Shown piece after piece: positions 31,475 through 32,155 of a stretch of 32,155 nucleotides of DNA. The notes beneath the pieces are model-generated. The model was not told the DNA's origin. It saw only the letters and a program-made list of their open reading frames with translations, and did no database searches. This stretch comes from Flavobacteriaceae bacterium. Its GTDB lineage: Bacteria > Bacteroidota > Bacteroidia > Flavobacteriales > Flavobacteriaceae. The DNA is taken from positions 1-32,155 of the forward strand of contig JAENXB010000003.1 of the NCBI GenBank assembly GCA_016649785.1, written 5' to 3'. The stretch's first letter is position 1. Each line of letters opens with the position of its first letter. The position numbers and the translations under genes are program-made.

Positions 31475-31902
31475 AAACTAAAGCAACTAAACAAATTGGA
31501 GTATGGATGAACCATTCTCAGGCGCATTTTTTCGGTTATAAAGCCGAAAGCGCATTTTTTATTGAAACCATTGAATCTCCTTACGAAAGCATTGTAAGAG
31601 TGGAAGGGGAGGGGAATGATAAAACCCGTTTTTCACCCAATACAGAACGAGGTTCCAACAATGAAAAGCGCAAGCACAACATAGTTCAAAATGAACTGGA
31701 CGAATATTTCAAAATACTTGAAGGCAAATTGGAAAGTTATCAGGAGATATTATTGTTTGGACCCGGTACTGCCAAAGAGGAACTTTTTAACCGCCTGTCT
31801 GAAAAAAAACTATTTAAAGCAAAAGATATAGCTGTGAAAAGCAGTGACAAATTAACTGAAAATCAAATGCTTTCTTATGTGCTTGATTTTTTTAAAGCCT
31901 GA
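31471..31902 (+). CDS. eRF1 domain 3/baeRF-like protein
   Basis: A 143-residue protein that opens with KQIGVWMNHSQAHFFGY and ends with the block EILLFGPGTAKEELFNRLSE, IAVKSSDKLTENQMLSYVLD. The GPGxAKxEL and D.(L/M)T.NQ motifs are those of the third domain of eRF1/Pelota and of its bacterial 'baeRF' relatives, often named translational machinery protein. A role at stalled ribosomes is an inference from that fold. The start is TTG (31471), overlapping the ACP stop as TTGA; the conserved IGVWM needs this upstream start. It closes the acs-PDH-ACP operon; its link to metabolism is unclear. Confidence 0.75.
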   Translation: MKTKATKQIGVWMNHSQAHFFGYKAESAFFIETIESPYESIVRVEGEGNDKTRFSPNTERGSNNEKRKHNIVQNELDEYFKILEGKLESYQEILLFGPGTAKEELFNRLSEKKLFKAKDIAVKSSDKLTENQMLSYVLDFFKA

Positions 31903-32033
31903 TAGGTGAACAGAAATTATAAGATGATAATGATCCTGTTCATCAAAGGTTTATAGTAAAATATTTTTTTTAATTTCAGGTTGCCTTAGTGAATTTGAAA
32001 ATTTTCTATCATTTATTTTAATCAATAGAATTC
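31903..32033. other. AT-rich gap after the operon
   Basis: A weak inverted repeat tgaacag/ctgttca (31907-31913 and 31936-31942), followed at 31965-31973 by a T-run, may end the operon transcript. Nothing else was recognised. Confidence 0.35.
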
Positions 32034-32052
32034 CCCGAGGCTCTGCCTCGGG
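32034..32052 (+). mobile_element. REP-like hairpin at the left end of an IS200-type element
   Basis: Cccgaggc, loop tct, gcctcggg: a GC-rich 8-bp stem in an AT-rich setting, 31 bases before the transposase ATG. IS200/IS605 and REP-associated transposases recognise such imperfect or perfect hairpins at their ends as single strands. Confidence 0.75.
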
Positions 32053-32082
32053 TGTTGCGTAAAGATATTTATATTTGTGGTT

Positions 32083-32155
32083 ATGAGTGAACATATCCAT
32101 AAAAGTCATAACAAGAGTTTGCTTCTTTATCATTTTGTTTGTCCTATCAAATATA
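32083..32155 (+). CDS. IS200/REP-associated tyrosine transposase, 5' end only
   Basis: Only the first 24 codons are in the window: MSEHIHKSHNKSLLLYHFVC then PIKY. The pattern H-K-S-H-N-x-S-x-L-L-Y-H-x-V-x-P-x-K-Y is the usual opening of the IS200/TnpA_REP family, single-strand DNA transposases with an HUH motif further on (not visible here). The gene runs off the right edge. TATATTTG at 32070-32077, a -7 match, lies six bases before the ATG and would give a leaderless transcript. Whether the gene is intact cannot be judged. Confidence 0.8.
   Translation, partial: MSEHIHKSHNKSLLLYHFVCPIKY

Noticed and set aside
31951..32133. 60-codon minus-strand frame over the right-end hairpin
   Set aside because: It reads through the transposase start and hairpin on the opposite strand and has no recognisable features.

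Overview
The window reads as chromosomal DNA of a Bacteroidota bacterium, most likely a marine or soil member of the Flavobacteriaceae. Four things point there: low-GC genes, promoters of the Bacteroidota type (TTTG, about 20 bases, then TAnnTTTG), outer-membrane proteins of that phylum (TonB receptor with an N-terminal carboxypeptidase-regulatory-like domain, DUF5916-type protein, BatA/VWA protein), and recognisable flavobacterial neighbourhoods such as acyl-CoA reductase / ferredoxin / serC / serA. No rRNA, tRNA, prophage or CRISPR array was recognised. All functions come from reading motifs; no database search was run.

Layout. 1-1023: 3' part of murA, with Asp instead of Cys in the active-site loop, then a perfect palindromic terminator. 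1093-5030: a conserved uncharacterised protein, divergent from a metallo-beta-lactamase-fold hydrolase and a coiled-coil membrane protein, then an esterase and a small membrane protein on the minus strand. 5042-8211: a dihydroorotase-like protein that has lost most metal ligands, translationally coupled to a BatA/VWA membrane protein. 8274-10774: two paralogous soluble GAF histidine kinases. 10869-14817: TIGR02757-type protein, LolD-like ABC ATPase and a large DUF5916-type outer-membrane protein. 14975-15683: msrA plus an unlisted 50-residue small gene, closed by a strong bidirectional terminator. 15739-18667: an operon of a small membrane protein, a small Cys/His exported protein and a TonB receptor. 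18699-23449: lipoprotein, serA, serC, an orphan antitoxin-like gene between direct repeats, LuxC-type acyl-CoA reductase and a two-cluster ferredoxin. 23486-25825: a carboxypeptidase-regulatory-domain protein and a GNAT acetyltransferase, separated by a heptamer-repeat leader.

The most distinctive block is 26212-31902: an acetate-CoA ligase, E1 alpha, E1 beta and E2 of a pyruvate-dehydrogenase-like complex, an acyl carrier protein and an eRF1/baeRF-like protein. Its last five genes are joined by 4-base overlaps or a 7-base gap. No E3 gene is present. The coupling of an acetyl-CoA-forming 2-oxoacid dehydrogenase to a dedicated carrier protein is the best candidate here for an undescribed biochemical unit. 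At the right edge (32034 onward) an IS200/REP-associated tyrosine transposase begins, preceded by its probable recognition hairpin.

Two non-coding loci (3904-4016 and 24995-25262) are built from 7-base repeats, with a purine-rich half followed by a pyrimidine-rich half. The second lies in the predicted 275-base leader of the GNAT gene.
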